Source: Siminovitchia thermophila
GTDB lineage: Bacteria > Bacillota > Bacilli > Bacillales > Bacillaceae_C
Assembly: GCF_016909185.1 (NCBI RefSeq)
Contig: NZ_JAFBFH010000017.1
Coordinates: forward strand, 1-64,000
Length of the DNA: 64,000 nucleotides
Direction of reading: 5' to 3'
A program made the position numbers and the translations under genes. The notes beneath the pieces are model-generated. The model was not told the origin of the DNA, did no database searches, and saw nothing but the letters and a program-made list of their open reading frames with translations. Shown in pieces: positions 9,162-17,371 of this stretch; the first letter of the stretch is position 1; the number at the start of each line of letters is the position of its first letter.

Positions 9162-10086
9162 AAAAAAGTTGAACAGCCTCCAGCTCTCGTTTGGACATCA
9201 TGAATCGGGGAGAAATAGAAAAAAAGAGGTTTCCCACTGTAGGGTTTTCAACTTTTTCATAATGTCGCATCGTCCAACTTACATGCAAGGAAGTGGATCA
9301 TGTTTTCGCCATGGCCACTTCCTGTTTGGAAAGAAGTGGTTTGAAAGTGTCTGCCGTGCATTCACTGGGGAAAAAATCCGTTTCTGACTAAATACCCGAA
9401 CGGCAAGGTCGCCATATGATCATTACAAGCTTTCGGACAGATGTCGGAAATATCATTCAACCAGTGGAAGATGTTGAAGGAAAGTACAACGGGAGACTCG
9501 TTCAGATGTACAGGAGTTATAGGAATTCCCATTATTTTCCAATATATTTTCTGAACTCCTCATTGCAAATTCATATTTATGGTTTGTAAACTCGATATTT
9601 AACTTTGCTAAATATCAACCACCTTCAAAAAAACCAATTATGGCACGTTCTTTTATTTATCGTTACAGCTATCACATTTGGTTATGCTTTTTTCATCAAT
9701 GATCCATTCAGCACCAATACTCGCATTCCTTTTTTTGCTTTTCAATTTGCTATTAACAAATTAACCAAAAAACTATGAGGCCTCATCTTTTTCTATACGC
9801 TTAACGACGTCCGGATAAAGTCCGGTTAAAACCTTTAACTCTGCCAAAAAAAACAAAACAGGTTACCGATTTTAGCAAAATGTAATGATGAACATCTACT
9901 TTGCTTCAGGAACAATCAGTGTCTCGTCTAATTTCTTGGTATGCTGCCACACACATGTCCAATCGCCACTGTTTAAAAAGGATACAGGCGAGGTCCTTCA
10001 CAACGTTTTTAAATAAAAAAAGAAGCGCCCAATGGCCGAAAAAATCGACTTAATGGACAACTCCTTTGTTTTTCTATACGGGATTT
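9162..10086. other. Gene-poor region with decayed sequences
   Basis: Contains an inverted repeat 9165-9262 (GAAAAAAGTTGAA-like arms), a hairpin GGAAGTGG/CCACTTCC near 9290-9332, and the duplicate fragment listed separately. A frame at about 9593-9777, without a clear start, encodes one hydrophobic segment (HVLLFIVTAITFGYAFFIND) and ends FAINKLTKKL. I see no intact gene. Confidence 0.5.
9416..9505 (+). pseudogene. Fragment duplicating the VWA lipoprotein gene
   Basis: The frame reads IITSFRTDVGNIIQPVEDVE then GKYNGRLVQ, closely matching IITSLRTDVGNVIQPVRDME, VKY and GRLVQ near residues 111-145 of the intact VWA lipoprotein at 7764. About 20 bases between these parts are deleted, and the reading frame then runs into unrelated sequence. 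This is the trace of a tandem paralogue that was lost. Confidence 0.75.
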
Positions 10087-10992
10087 TTAACCAAATATCT
10101 TTATGTTATACGTATCTAAAAACCATTGGGGTACAAAGAACCTAGCCGTTAACAAAGGGTCAACAATCTGCGAGATTTGAGTATGTCCAATCGCGCTTAA
10201 TAGCATCGTCATTTCGCTCAGTTCAAGGTCTGTATGGGGAAGGAGCAGATCGACCATTTCTTCCACGGCCGTTTTGGCGGCTTCGTCCAATGTCTTGGCT
10301 GATACTAATTGACTCAGACCATCTGAATTTTTAACCACGGGGTGCTTCAAGCTTTTTCCTTTGAATACTTGTAAGGTTATATCCGCTTTTCCCGGAACTT
10401 CGATACCGGATACACCAATTTCTCCGTCTCCCATTGCTGCATGCATATCTCCCAGGCCAAACAAAGCCCCTTCGTGAAAAATAGGGAAATAGATGGTCGC
10501 TCCCTCTGCAATGAGAAGTGTATCCAGGTTTCCGCCATGGCTTCCCGGTGTGCCGCAAGGCACGGCATCGTCCTCAGGAGCAACACCTATCACACCAATC
10601 ATTTTATTAAGCGGGATTTTCACTTTTTCATTAAAAATGGCATAGTTGTCTTCGATTGGAGTGATTTTCACGGTAAATTCATCGATTCGATGGCCCATGA
10701 CACCCAAATTTGGTCCAGTAGCAAGCACGCCACTTTCCCCAATTTCAATACTGTGAATCGTTACAGCCAATACATCTCCCGGCTTGGCCGATTCTACGTA
10801 AATGGGGCCAGTTGCGGGATTAATTCGGTTCCAATCAATACTGTTCATCGTTGTATGATCGGACTGGATTTGATTTTCAAAGCAGTCGTAAGCTTCAACT
10901 ACCAACCTGGTTCCCGAGTCCACCTTTATAACGGGTTCGTGTTCTTTGCTAAATGAATAAATAGGCTTTCCCGTTGGTACTATTTGCGGCAT
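10087..10992 (-). CDS. Acetamidase/formamidase family amidohydrolase
   Basis: A 301-residue member of the FmdA/AmdA family, which hydrolyses short amides such as formamide or acetamide to ammonia and the acid. Family hallmarks include GDVLAVTIHSIEIG, PCGTPGSHGGNLD, and LFGLGDMHAAMGDGEI with conserved His/Asp residues. The length fits the short bacterial form. It starts at ATG 10992 after AAAGGGTGGGAAGAG. It stands alone, so its physiological substrate is unknown. It would release ammonium in the cytoplasm. Confidence 0.9.
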   Translation of the reverse strand: MPQIVPTGKPIYSFSKEHEPVIKVDSGTRLVVEAYDCFENQIQSDHTTMNSIDWNRINPATGPIYVESAKPGDVLAVTIHSIEIGESGVLATGPNLGVMGHRIDEFTVKITPIEDNYAIFNEKVKIPLNKMIGVIGVAPEDDAVPCGTPGSHGGNLDTLLIAEGATIYFPIFHEGALFGLGDMHAAMGDGEIGVSGIEVPGKADITLQVFKGKSLKHPVVKNSDGLSQLVSAKTLDEAAKTAVEEMVDLLLPHTDLELSEMTMLLSAIGHTQISQIVDPLLTARFFVPQWFLDTYNIKIFG

Positions 10993-11097
10993 TCTCTTCC
11001 CACCCTTTTATAAAAAGTACATATTAAGCCTATCGTAACATAGAAGTTAGGTAAGTCAATTTTCGTCGTATTTGGTGATCTATTCTCTATCAACATG

Positions 11098-11140
11098 GCA
11101 AAAAGGCGGGGGCAGCCCTATTTGTGCTACATCCGCCTTT
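11098..11140 (-). terminator. Terminator of the met transporter operon
   Basis: On the minus strand AAAGGCGGAT...CCCCGCCTTTTTG forms a GC-rich stem followed by T residues, about 25 bases after the stop codon of the last metQ. Confidence 0.7.
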
Positions 11141-11164
11141 CCGGTTAGTTCGGTACCTTCCCAA

Positions 11165-12004
11165 TTACCATCCGGGAATAACGGCACCCTTATATGTTTC
11201 ATCAATAAATTGTTTGACTTCTTCTGACTGGTATACTTCCAAAAATTGCTTAATCGCAGGGTCATCTTTACTTTCCGCTCTGGCGGCAACAATATTCACC
11301 CACGGGGAATCTTTTTCTTCCATAAAGATGGCGTCTTCTGTTGGAACGAGTCCACTTTCAATCGCGTAGTTGGAATTGATGGCCGCCGCATCCAAATCAT
11401 CCAATTGGTGTGGAATTTGCGCGGCTTCCAATTCTACAAATTCATAATCCTTTTTGTTTTCTTCAATGTCCTTGACGGATGGTGTATCGCCAGCGCCTTT
11501 CTTCAGTTTGATCAGTCCGGCTTTTTCAAATAATAGGAGGGAGCGGCCGCCATTGGTCGGGTCGCTGGGCAATCCCAGCTTTGCGCCTTTTTTCAGTTCG
11601 CCGAGATCTTTCACTTTATTGGAATATACACCCATCGGGGTCGTAATCGTATTTCCGACGTTGACGATATCGTAGTTGCGATCTTCTTTTTGTTTGTTCA
11701 TATAAGGTTCATGTTGGAATACGTTCAGATCAAGATCTCCTTGTGCCAGTGCTTCGTTCACAATGAGATAGTCGGAAAAAGTTTTTATATCAATTTCCAG
11801 GTCTTTATCTGCGGCCAGTTCTTTTACTTTTTCCATGATTTCCTCATGTTCACCTGCGGTGACACCTACAGTCAGCTTTCCGTCACTGAGCAGGTCTTTC
11901 GCTTTTTCGTCTTTATCTCCCGCGTTTTCTTTGTCGCCGCCTCCGCAAGCTGTAAGGGCGGCGATCAGTATGAGGAGTAAACTGGATAAGAGCCACTTTT
12001 TCAT
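11165..12004 (-). CDS. metQ: MetQ methionine-binding lipoprotein (second copy)
   Basis: A 279-residue NlpA/MetQ family lipoprotein with lipobox LTAC (Cys20). It includes KLTVGVTAGEHEEIMEKVKE, GLPSDPTNGGRSLLLFEKAG and ELEAAQIPHQLDDLDAAAIN, all conserved in D/L-methionine binding proteins. It starts at ATG 12004 with GAGG 9 bases upstream. It is the distal gene of the operon metQ-metN-metI-metQ and is clearly paralogous to the first metQ. Two binding proteins for one importer could differ in affinity or ligand (L-Met, D-Met, sulfoxide). Confidence 0.92.
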   Translation of the reverse strand: MKKWLLSSLLLILIAALTACGGGDKENAGDKDEKAKDLLSDGKLTVGVTAGEHEEIMEKVKELAADKDLEIDIKTFSDYLIVNEALAQGDLDLNVFQHEPYMNKQKEDRNYDIVNVGNTITTPMGVYSNKVKDLGELKKGAKLGLPSDPTNGGRSLLLFEKAGLIKLKKGAGDTPSVKDIEENKKDYEFVELEAAQIPHQLDDLDAAAINSNYAIESGLVPTEDAIFMEEKDSPWVNIVAARAESKDDPAIKQFLEVYQSEEVKQFIDETYKGAVIPGW

Positions 12005-12038
12005 ATTGCCATTCCTCTTTTCTTTTTTTGATGGTTGA

Positions 12039-12710
12039 TTAGTCTTTTTTCAATTTGGCTGCCAAGCGGTTGCCAAGCGACTGTAGCCCTTGCACAAGGA
12101 TGATGAGCAAGATGACTGTTACATACATCACATCGACTTCGTAACGGAGGTGTCCGTAGCGGTAAGCAAGGTCGCCAAGACCGCCGCCGCCGACAAGTCC
12201 CGCCATGGCCGTTGCTCCGATTAAGGAGATGGTGGCAATGGTTAAACCAAGAATGATGGATGAGCGGGACTCCCTTACAAGCACGTGCCATACGATATGC
12301 CTTGTTTTCATCCCCATCGCTTCGTATGCTTCAATCACTCCGCGGTCCACCTCTAAGAGGGCGGTTTCCATTAAGCGGGCGATATAGGGCGCTGTATAAA
12401 TAACGAGCGGCACGATCACCCCTTTTACACCAATCGTTACTCCGACAATGAATTTTGTAAAAGGCAAAATAAAGAACAACAAAATAATAAATGGAACTGA
12501 ACGGATAATATTAATCAATACGTTTAAAACACCAAAAACAAATTTATTGCCGAGAGCTTTTCCCGGACGGGTCAAAACAAGCATGATTCCCAAAGGCAAG
12601 CCAATTAAAATGGATATTCCTAAAGAGATTCCGACCATTTGGAAGGTTTGGATGATGGCTTCCCAAATATCAGCGCCCCAGTTGTCAAGAAACTCGTTTA
12701 TTTTCGTCAC
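12039..12710 (-). CDS. metI: MetI methionine ABC permease
   Basis: A 223-residue inner-membrane permease with five hydrophobic segments and the EAA loop near EAYEAMGMKTRHIVWHVLVR that docks on MetN. The GTG start at 12710 lies inside the end of metN (26-base overlap), indicating translational coupling. It forms the transmembrane channel of the MetNIQ importer. Confidence 0.93.
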   Translation of the reverse strand: MTKINEFLDNWGADIWEAIIQTFQMVGISLGISILIGLPLGIMLVLTRPGKALGNKFVFGVLNVLINIIRSVPFIILLFFILPFTKFIVGVTIGVKGVIVPLVIYTAPYIARLMETALLEVDRGVIEAYEAMGMKTRHIVWHVLVRESRSSIILGLTIATISLIGATAMAGLVGGGGLGDLAYRYGHLRYEVDVMYVTVILLIILVQGLQSLGNRLAAKLKKD

Positions 12711-13740
12711 TAATCTTCACACCTTCCACATGAACCTGATCTTGTTCCAAATACCGAATGGCTTTATGAATTTCGGCCGGATCACCTTTCATATGAACGA
12801 CAAGCTGGCCAAAGGTATCTTCTTTTAAATGTGTAATGCTGCCTGATAGAATGTTTGGATATATATCAAACTTCTTTGTAACAGTGGCCAACGCTGGTTC
12901 GCCGCTTGATTCCCCGAAGAAAGAGAGAGTAACGACTTGGCCGCTTTCATTTAATTTTTCCAGCATGTCGTTTGGTATTTTATGTGTAAACAGATTGCTG
13001 ACAAACCGCTTCGTCGTCGGATGTTGCGGTGAAGTAAAGAGGTCTTTCGTTTTTCCTTCCTCGATTACTTCCCCTTTTTCCATGACGGCCACACGGTCGC
13101 AAATTCGTTGGATGACGTTCATTTCATGCGTAATCAACAAAATCGTGATGCCGAGCTCTTTATTGATTTTTAACAGCAATTCCAGAATGGCCTCCGTTGT
13201 ATCAGGGTCCAATGCGCTTGTCGCTTCGTCACTTAAAAGGACTTCGGGCTCGAAAGCCAACGCACGGGCAATGGCTACCCGTTGTTTTTGCCCGCCGGAC
13301 AGTTCGGCCGGGTAGGCATGATGCTTTTCGTCGAGTCCAACGATTTTTATATATTTCTTGACCCGCTCTTCCACTTCCTTTTTGCTGAATCCGGCAAGTT
13401 TCAGCGGCAGGGCGATATTTTCATAAACAGTAGCCGTCTTTAACAAATTAAAGCCTTGAAAAATCATTCCGATGTTACTGCGGGCTTCGCGAAGTTTTTT
13501 GGTAGACAGCTTTGTTAAATCGATCCCTTTTACTTTTACAGAACCCGTATCCGGTTTTTCCAATAAATTGACGCAACGGATGAGCGTGCTTTTTCCTGCG
13601 CCGCTGTATCCAATGACACCGTATATTTCACCCTTTTTCACTGAAAGTGACACATTCTTTAATGCGTGAATAGAGCCTTGCTTGCCTTTAAATGTCTTTG
13701 AAATTCCCGCCAATTCGATCATGTGTATTTGCTCCTTCAT
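12685..13740 (-). CDS. metN: MetN methionine ABC ATPase
   Basis: A 351-residue ATPase with Walker A GYSGAGKST (residues 44-52), signature LSGGQKQR near 146 and Walker B VLLSDEATSALD. A C-terminal NIL domain (about 265-345) senses methionine and causes trans-inhibition in known MetN proteins. The start is ATG 13740 or the inner ATG seven codons on. It is preceded by metQ and overlaps metI. Confidence 0.95.
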   Translation of the reverse strand: MKEQIHMIELAGISKTFKGKQGSIHALKNVSLSVKKGEIYGVIGYSGAGKSTLIRCVNLLEKPDTGSVKVKGIDLTKLSTKKLREARSNIGMIFQGFNLLKTATVYENIALPLKLAGFSKKEVEERVKKYIKIVGLDEKHHAYPAELSGGQKQRVAIARALAFEPEVLLSDEATSALDPDTTEAILELLLKINKELGITILLITHEMNVIQRICDRVAVMEKGEVIEEGKTKDLFTSPQHPTTKRFVSNLFTHKIPNDMLEKLNESGQVVTLSFFGESSGEPALATVTKKFDIYPNILSGSITHLKEDTFGQLVVHMKGDPAEIHKAIRYLEQDQVHVEGVKISDENKRVS

Positions 13741-13803
13741 GCTTTATTTTCAAACCCGTAATGGCTGGAAGAATATTCGGGGACGGGTGGCCCCCTTCAT
13801 TCC

Positions 13804-14649
13804 TTACCAGGAAGGAATGACAGATCCTTCAAATGTTTCATCAATAAATTGTTTTGTTTCATCAGAGCGGTACACATCCAAAAACTTTTGAATCGCTTCG
13901 TCGTCTTTGGACTCGGCTCTTGCCGTAACAATATTTACCCATGGAGAATCTTTCGATTCGATAAAGATAGCATCTTTTCCAGGTTTGAATCCATGTTCGA
14001 TCGCATAATTGGTATTAATCGCCGCCGCATCCAGTTCTTCCAACTGACGGGGAATTTGGGATGCTTCCAATTCCACAAATTCAAAGTTGTTTTTGTTTTC
14101 TTCGATATCTTTGACAGTTGGCGTGTTTCCCGAGCCTTCTTTTAGTGTAATCAATTCGGCTTTTTCGAATAAAACGAGAGCGCGGCCGCCGTTTGTAGGA
14201 TCGTTAGGCAAACCGAGCTTTGCCCCTTTTTGCAGTTTTTGCACATCTTTTACTTTGGAAGAATAAATACCCATCGGGAACGTTACTGTTTCGCCCACAT
14301 TTACAAGATCCAGGTTTCTGTCCTTTTTAAATTGATCTAAATAAGGTATCGTCTGAAATACGTTGAGATCAAGCTCTTTTTCGTCCAAAGCGATATTCGG
14401 CATGACATAGTCGGTGAAAACTTTTACTTCTATTTCCAAATCTTCTTTTGCTGCAAGCTCTTTTACTTTTTCCACAATTTGCTCGTGCGGTCCGGCCGTT
14501 ACGCCGACTGTCAATTTGCCGTCGCTGAGAAGACCTTCAGATGTTGATTCTTTATTTACAGTTTCTTTTTCACTGCTTTTTCCTCCACCGCATGCGGCAA
14601 GGGTAAGTGCTAGCAACACAACGAAACTAGTTAATAACCATTTGTGCAT
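13804..14649 (-). CDS. metQ: MetQ methionine-binding lipoprotein (first copy)
   Basis: A 281-residue MetQ with lipobox LAAC (Cys20) and the conserved DPTNGGRALVLFEKA and ELEASQIPRQLEELDAAAIN segments. I chose ATG 14649 (MHKWLLTS) because GAGGAAATGAC precedes it and the signal peptide then has normal length. An open frame reaches 14685. It is the first gene after the SAM riboswitch and the paralogue of the metQ at 11165-12004. Confidence 0.93.
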   Translation of the reverse strand: MHKWLLTSFVVLLALTLAACGGGKSSEKETVNKESTSEGLLSDGKLTVGVTAGPHEQIVEKVKELAAKEDLEIEVKVFTDYVMPNIALDEKELDLNVFQTIPYLDQFKKDRNLDLVNVGETVTFPMGIYSSKVKDVQKLQKGAKLGLPNDPTNGGRALVLFEKAELITLKEGSGNTPTVKDIEENKNNFEFVELEASQIPRQLEELDAAAINTNYAIEHGFKPGKDAIFIESKDSPWVNIVTARAESKDDEAIQKFLDVYRSDETKQFIDETFEGSVIPSW

Positions 14650-14729
14650 GTCATTTCCTCTTTTCTTTATATATTTAGTCTGCATTTAAGGCGTATGTTG
14701 AAAATCACATACGGGGAGGTTTTTTCTTC

Positions 14730-14762
14730 AAAATGAAAAATGCCTCCCAAAATGAGAGGCAT
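14730..14762 (-). terminator. Riboswitch expression-platform terminator
   Basis: On the minus strand ATGCCTCTCATTTTGGGAGGCATTTTTC forms a strong hairpin with a T-run between the SAM aptamer and metQ. The classical S-box arrangement terminates transcription when SAM is bound. Confidence 0.9.
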
Positions 14763-14792
14763 GGATATACATTGTAAGTAAATCGGTTTACC

Positions 14793-14911
14793 TCTCTTAT
14801 CTTTCAAAATACAACAGTATTTTGCAGGATTTAGCACCTGTTCTTGTTTCGTCAAACAAGAATGGTTGCCGGGCTTCACAGGGCCAGTCCCTCCGCCGCT
14901 CTTTATAAGAG
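14793..14911 (-). promoter_or_regulatory. SAM-I (S-box) riboswitch
   Basis: Read on the minus strand, CTCTTATAAAGAGCGGCGGA, then GGGACTGGCCCTGTGAAGCC, CGGCAACC, a variable hairpin, AGGTGCTAAATCCTGCA, and finally GAAAGATAAGAGAGG. These are the canonical P1-P4 motifs of the S-box aptamer, including the kink-turn GGGACTGGCCC context. It controls the metQ-metN-metI-metQ operon, expected OFF at high S-adenosylmethionine. Confidence 0.96.
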
Positions 14912-15102
14912 AATTTCAAATTCAATTGTTACATAGATATTATCCTTAGTTAGAAAAAATGTCAACAAATTTTTCATGGAAACTGAAAATCAAAAAGTAA
15001 AACCCAAGCTTTAAAATCAACATTCTTGGGTTTTGAATTATTGGACTCTTTAGTTTTTAAGGAGAAGTTTTTGGAACGCAATGAAAGAGCAAATTTATAA
15101 AA

Positions 15103-15387
15103 TTAATTTGTTTGACGATTTTTATTTATCTTTGTCAAAAATTTATATACTCCAATTATTAAGAAATAGATAATAAACACATTTAATAAAAATGCAGAGG
15201 GGATAAATTCAGTAGTTGATAAATTCTTAGGAGAAAAAAGGAGGAATGTAGTAGTTAATTTATTAGGTCCATGATGTATTACCCAGTTAAAAGGAAGTCC
15301 ATACGATTTTCCTTGAGAAGGAGAGATTAAGACTATGCTTATAGAAACGATAAAGCTGAGATATAAAAAACGTCTGTACTTTATCAT
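15103..15387 (-). CDS. Small membrane protein of unknown function
   Basis: About 94 residues from the ATG at 15387, with AAAAGGAGA upstream and a TATAAT box nearby. Two hydrophobic segments (IVSISIVLI near the start; FLLNVFIIYFLIIGVYKFL near the end) flank an outside loop. The C-terminus is basic (KINKNRQTN). I recognise no family. The good translation start argues that it is real. It stands alone between the met operon and a repeat cluster. Confidence 0.6.
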   Translation of the reverse strand: MIKYRRFLYLSFIVSISIVLISPSQGKSYGLPFNWVIHHGPNKLTTTFLLFSPKNLSTTEFIPSAFLLNVFIIYFLIIGVYKFLTKINKNRQTN

Positions 15388-15581
15388 TATGATCATCTCC
15401 TTTTAATAAGATTATACATAATTTTAAACAAAAAACATTTACGGAAATATTTTTAGCTTTTTTAAATATGTACTAGTATCACCGAGCTTTACATCAGGTG
15501 TAAAACCTAACGACATTTTTCAAGAGGTTGTTTTTTTTTGAACGTAAAGGACGAGATGTCTAACCACATATGTATATTGTA

Positions 15582-16015
15582 GGGGCTGGGACATAAGCAA
15601 ATACGAAATAGCAAAAACCGAACAATTATAAATGAATTGTTCGGTTTATTTGTGTAAAAAATCCCTAACATCGCTACGTCAACATATTTCGCTTTCCGCG
15701 GGCACGGCTTCAGCTTCCTCGGAAAGCAAAGATCGCTTTCCTGCGGGATCTTCAGCTCGAGCTATTCCCGCAGGAGTCTACCTATTTTGACTACGCTAAA
15801 AGCTTGCGTATTATACCTGGGATAATTTATCCCGCATGTAAGGTGCCGTAAGGCTCCCACTTCAAAATCTTGAGTGAATACAAAAGCCCTAAGTGGGAGA
15901 AAACGGCACCTAAATGCCCGATTGGTTCAACTAACATTCAGTAGGAGCCCTACTGAATGAAGTTTCACTTTATTGTTCGTTTTTTCATCAGCTGATTGAG
16001 TTGTGTCTCAGACTC
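15582..16015. repeat. Composite repeat element with terminal inverted repeats
   Basis: GGGGCTGGGACATAA (15582-15596) and the inverted GAGTCTGAGACACAA (16001-16015) agree at 11 of 15 bases and bound 434 bases without a gene. Inside are a terminator-like hairpin (ACCGAACAATT/AATTGTTCGGT, about 15616-15648), a GC-rich stretch with TTTCCGCGGGC and CCCGCAGGAG motifs (15691-15780), and the hairpin repeat listed next. The same end sequences recur at 54181-54309 and 56115-56129. It looks like a non-autonomous transposable element, or a nested pile-up of several. Confidence 0.6.
15815..15972 (+). repeat. Hairpin interspersed repeat, copy 2
   Basis: TTATCCCGCATGTAAGGTGC is followed by a long hairpin: GGTGCCGT/ACGGCACC outside CTCCCACTT/AAGTGGGAG. 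An 11-bp perfect hairpin CATTCAGTAGG/CCTACTGAATG follows (15935-15959). The first 95 bases correspond to the minus-strand copy at 5541-5617. The stacked hairpins suggest an IS200/IS605-like end or a structured RNA. No transposase or TnpB gene is nearby. Confidence 0.6.
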
Positions 16016-16265
16016 TTTGTTTATGGTAATCCAGGGGAATCTATAGAATAAGAAGTTAAGATAACAACATTAAAACAATAATCTTTTTGGGGTTAAACCG
16101 AAAAAAACCTTATGGGGTTGTGGGTTGGAAGATAATGGATTGTTCCCGAGGAGCTCATGTATGGCGCTTTGATCTTTTTCATCTCCATAAAGTTCGAATC
16201 ATCTTCCGTCAATCTGAATATAATCATTAAGAATTTGCCGTATCCGAGCAAGGGAGGTTTACCCC

Positions 16266-17228
16266 ATGAAGAAAAAGTGGGTAACTGCTGTTTCATTTAT
16301 TTGCGCCGCTTTGTTATTAATGTCTTGTTCTGCAAGTGGCGGAAATGGAAAAGGGCAGTTTCCTGAAAAATCCATTACGTACAGCATCCCGTTTGAACCA
16401 GGCGGACAGTCTGATATCGAGGCCCGGCGGCAGCAGTCATTTCTGGAGAAATATTTAAAGCAAAAAATTGTTATTCAATATAAACCTGGCGGTGGTGGTT
16501 CTGTAGGCTGGAGTGAGTTGGTGAATCAAAAGGCGGATGGATATTTTCTCGCAGGCATCAACATCCCGCATATCATCCTGCAGCCGCTTGCCAATGAAGA
16601 TACAGGGTATCAAACAGAGGATATTGTGCCTATAGCCATTTTCCAGACAACGCCAATCGCGTTGACTATCGGTAAAGACAGCGGGATTGACTCGTTGGAT
16701 GACTTTATTCAAAAAGCAAAGGAAAATCCGGGGTCGATCACGGTCGCGGGATCAGGCAACTATTCCGGCCATCATATCGCCTTTTTACAGCTTCAAGATG
16801 TGGCAGGGATTGAGTTGCAATATGTGCCGTTTGACGGGGCGGGCCCATCTATGCAAGCTTTTCTGGGAGGCAATACGGACGCTGTATTGGCGAATTCCAG
16901 CGATTTATTAAAATATACCGAAGACATGAAAATTCTTGCCATCGGGTCTGAAGAAACATTCGAACCGATGCCGGAAGTTCCTACATTTATCGAAGAGGGT
17001 TACGATATTACCGCCTCGATTGATCGCGGGGTAGGAGCGCCGCCGGATACCGATCTAAAGATCATTCACAAATTGGAAAAGGCTTTCCTGAACATATTGG
17101 AGGAGCCGGGGGTGAAAGATCAGATGTATGAGGAAGGCTTTGAGCCAAAAGCAATGGGCCATGAAGAATCAGTCCAATATATTGAACAGAAAACGAAGGA
17201 GTTTGCGGATATTTTGGAAAAACAGTAG
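16266..17228 (+). CDS. tctC: Tripartite tricarboxylate transporter binding protein (TctC family)
   Basis: A 320-residue lipoprotein with lipobox LLLMSC (Cys21). The Bug/TctC fold follows, with VPFDGAGPSMQAFLGGNTDA and VAGSGNYSGHHIA, which line the carboxylate pocket in this family. ATG 16266 follows GGGAGGTTTACCCC. It would capture a carboxylated solute outside the cell and deliver it to the TctAB membrane complex encoded next. The ligand cannot be read from sequence. Confidence 0.9.
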   Translation: MKKKWVTAVSFICAALLLMSCSASGGNGKGQFPEKSITYSIPFEPGGQSDIEARRQQSFLEKYLKQKIVIQYKPGGGGSVGWSELVNQKADGYFLAGINIPHIILQPLANEDTGYQTEDIVPIAIFQTTPIALTIGKDSGIDSLDDFIQKAKENPGSITVAGSGNYSGHHIAFLQLQDVAGIELQYVPFDGAGPSMQAFLGGNTDAVLANSSDLLKYTEDMKILAIGSEETFEPMPEVPTFIEEGYDITASIDRGVGAPPDTDLKIIHKLEKAFLNILEEPGVKDQMYEEGFEPKAMGHEESVQYIEQKTKEFADILEKQ

Positions 17229-17371
17229 GGTTACATGCTGCCAATTATTGAAAATGAGGCAATGCGGAACTTTCTATACAGGAATGGAATAATCATATAG
17301 GCAAAGGTTGAGTGACCACCGCCCAATTGGTCCTGGAATAAGCCCTGAGATACAGAACGGGAGGCGCAAAG

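Noticed and set aside
10441-10956. 171-codon plus-strand ORF opposite the acetamidase gene
   Set aside because: Antisense shadow; no ribosome binding site and no recognisable domain.
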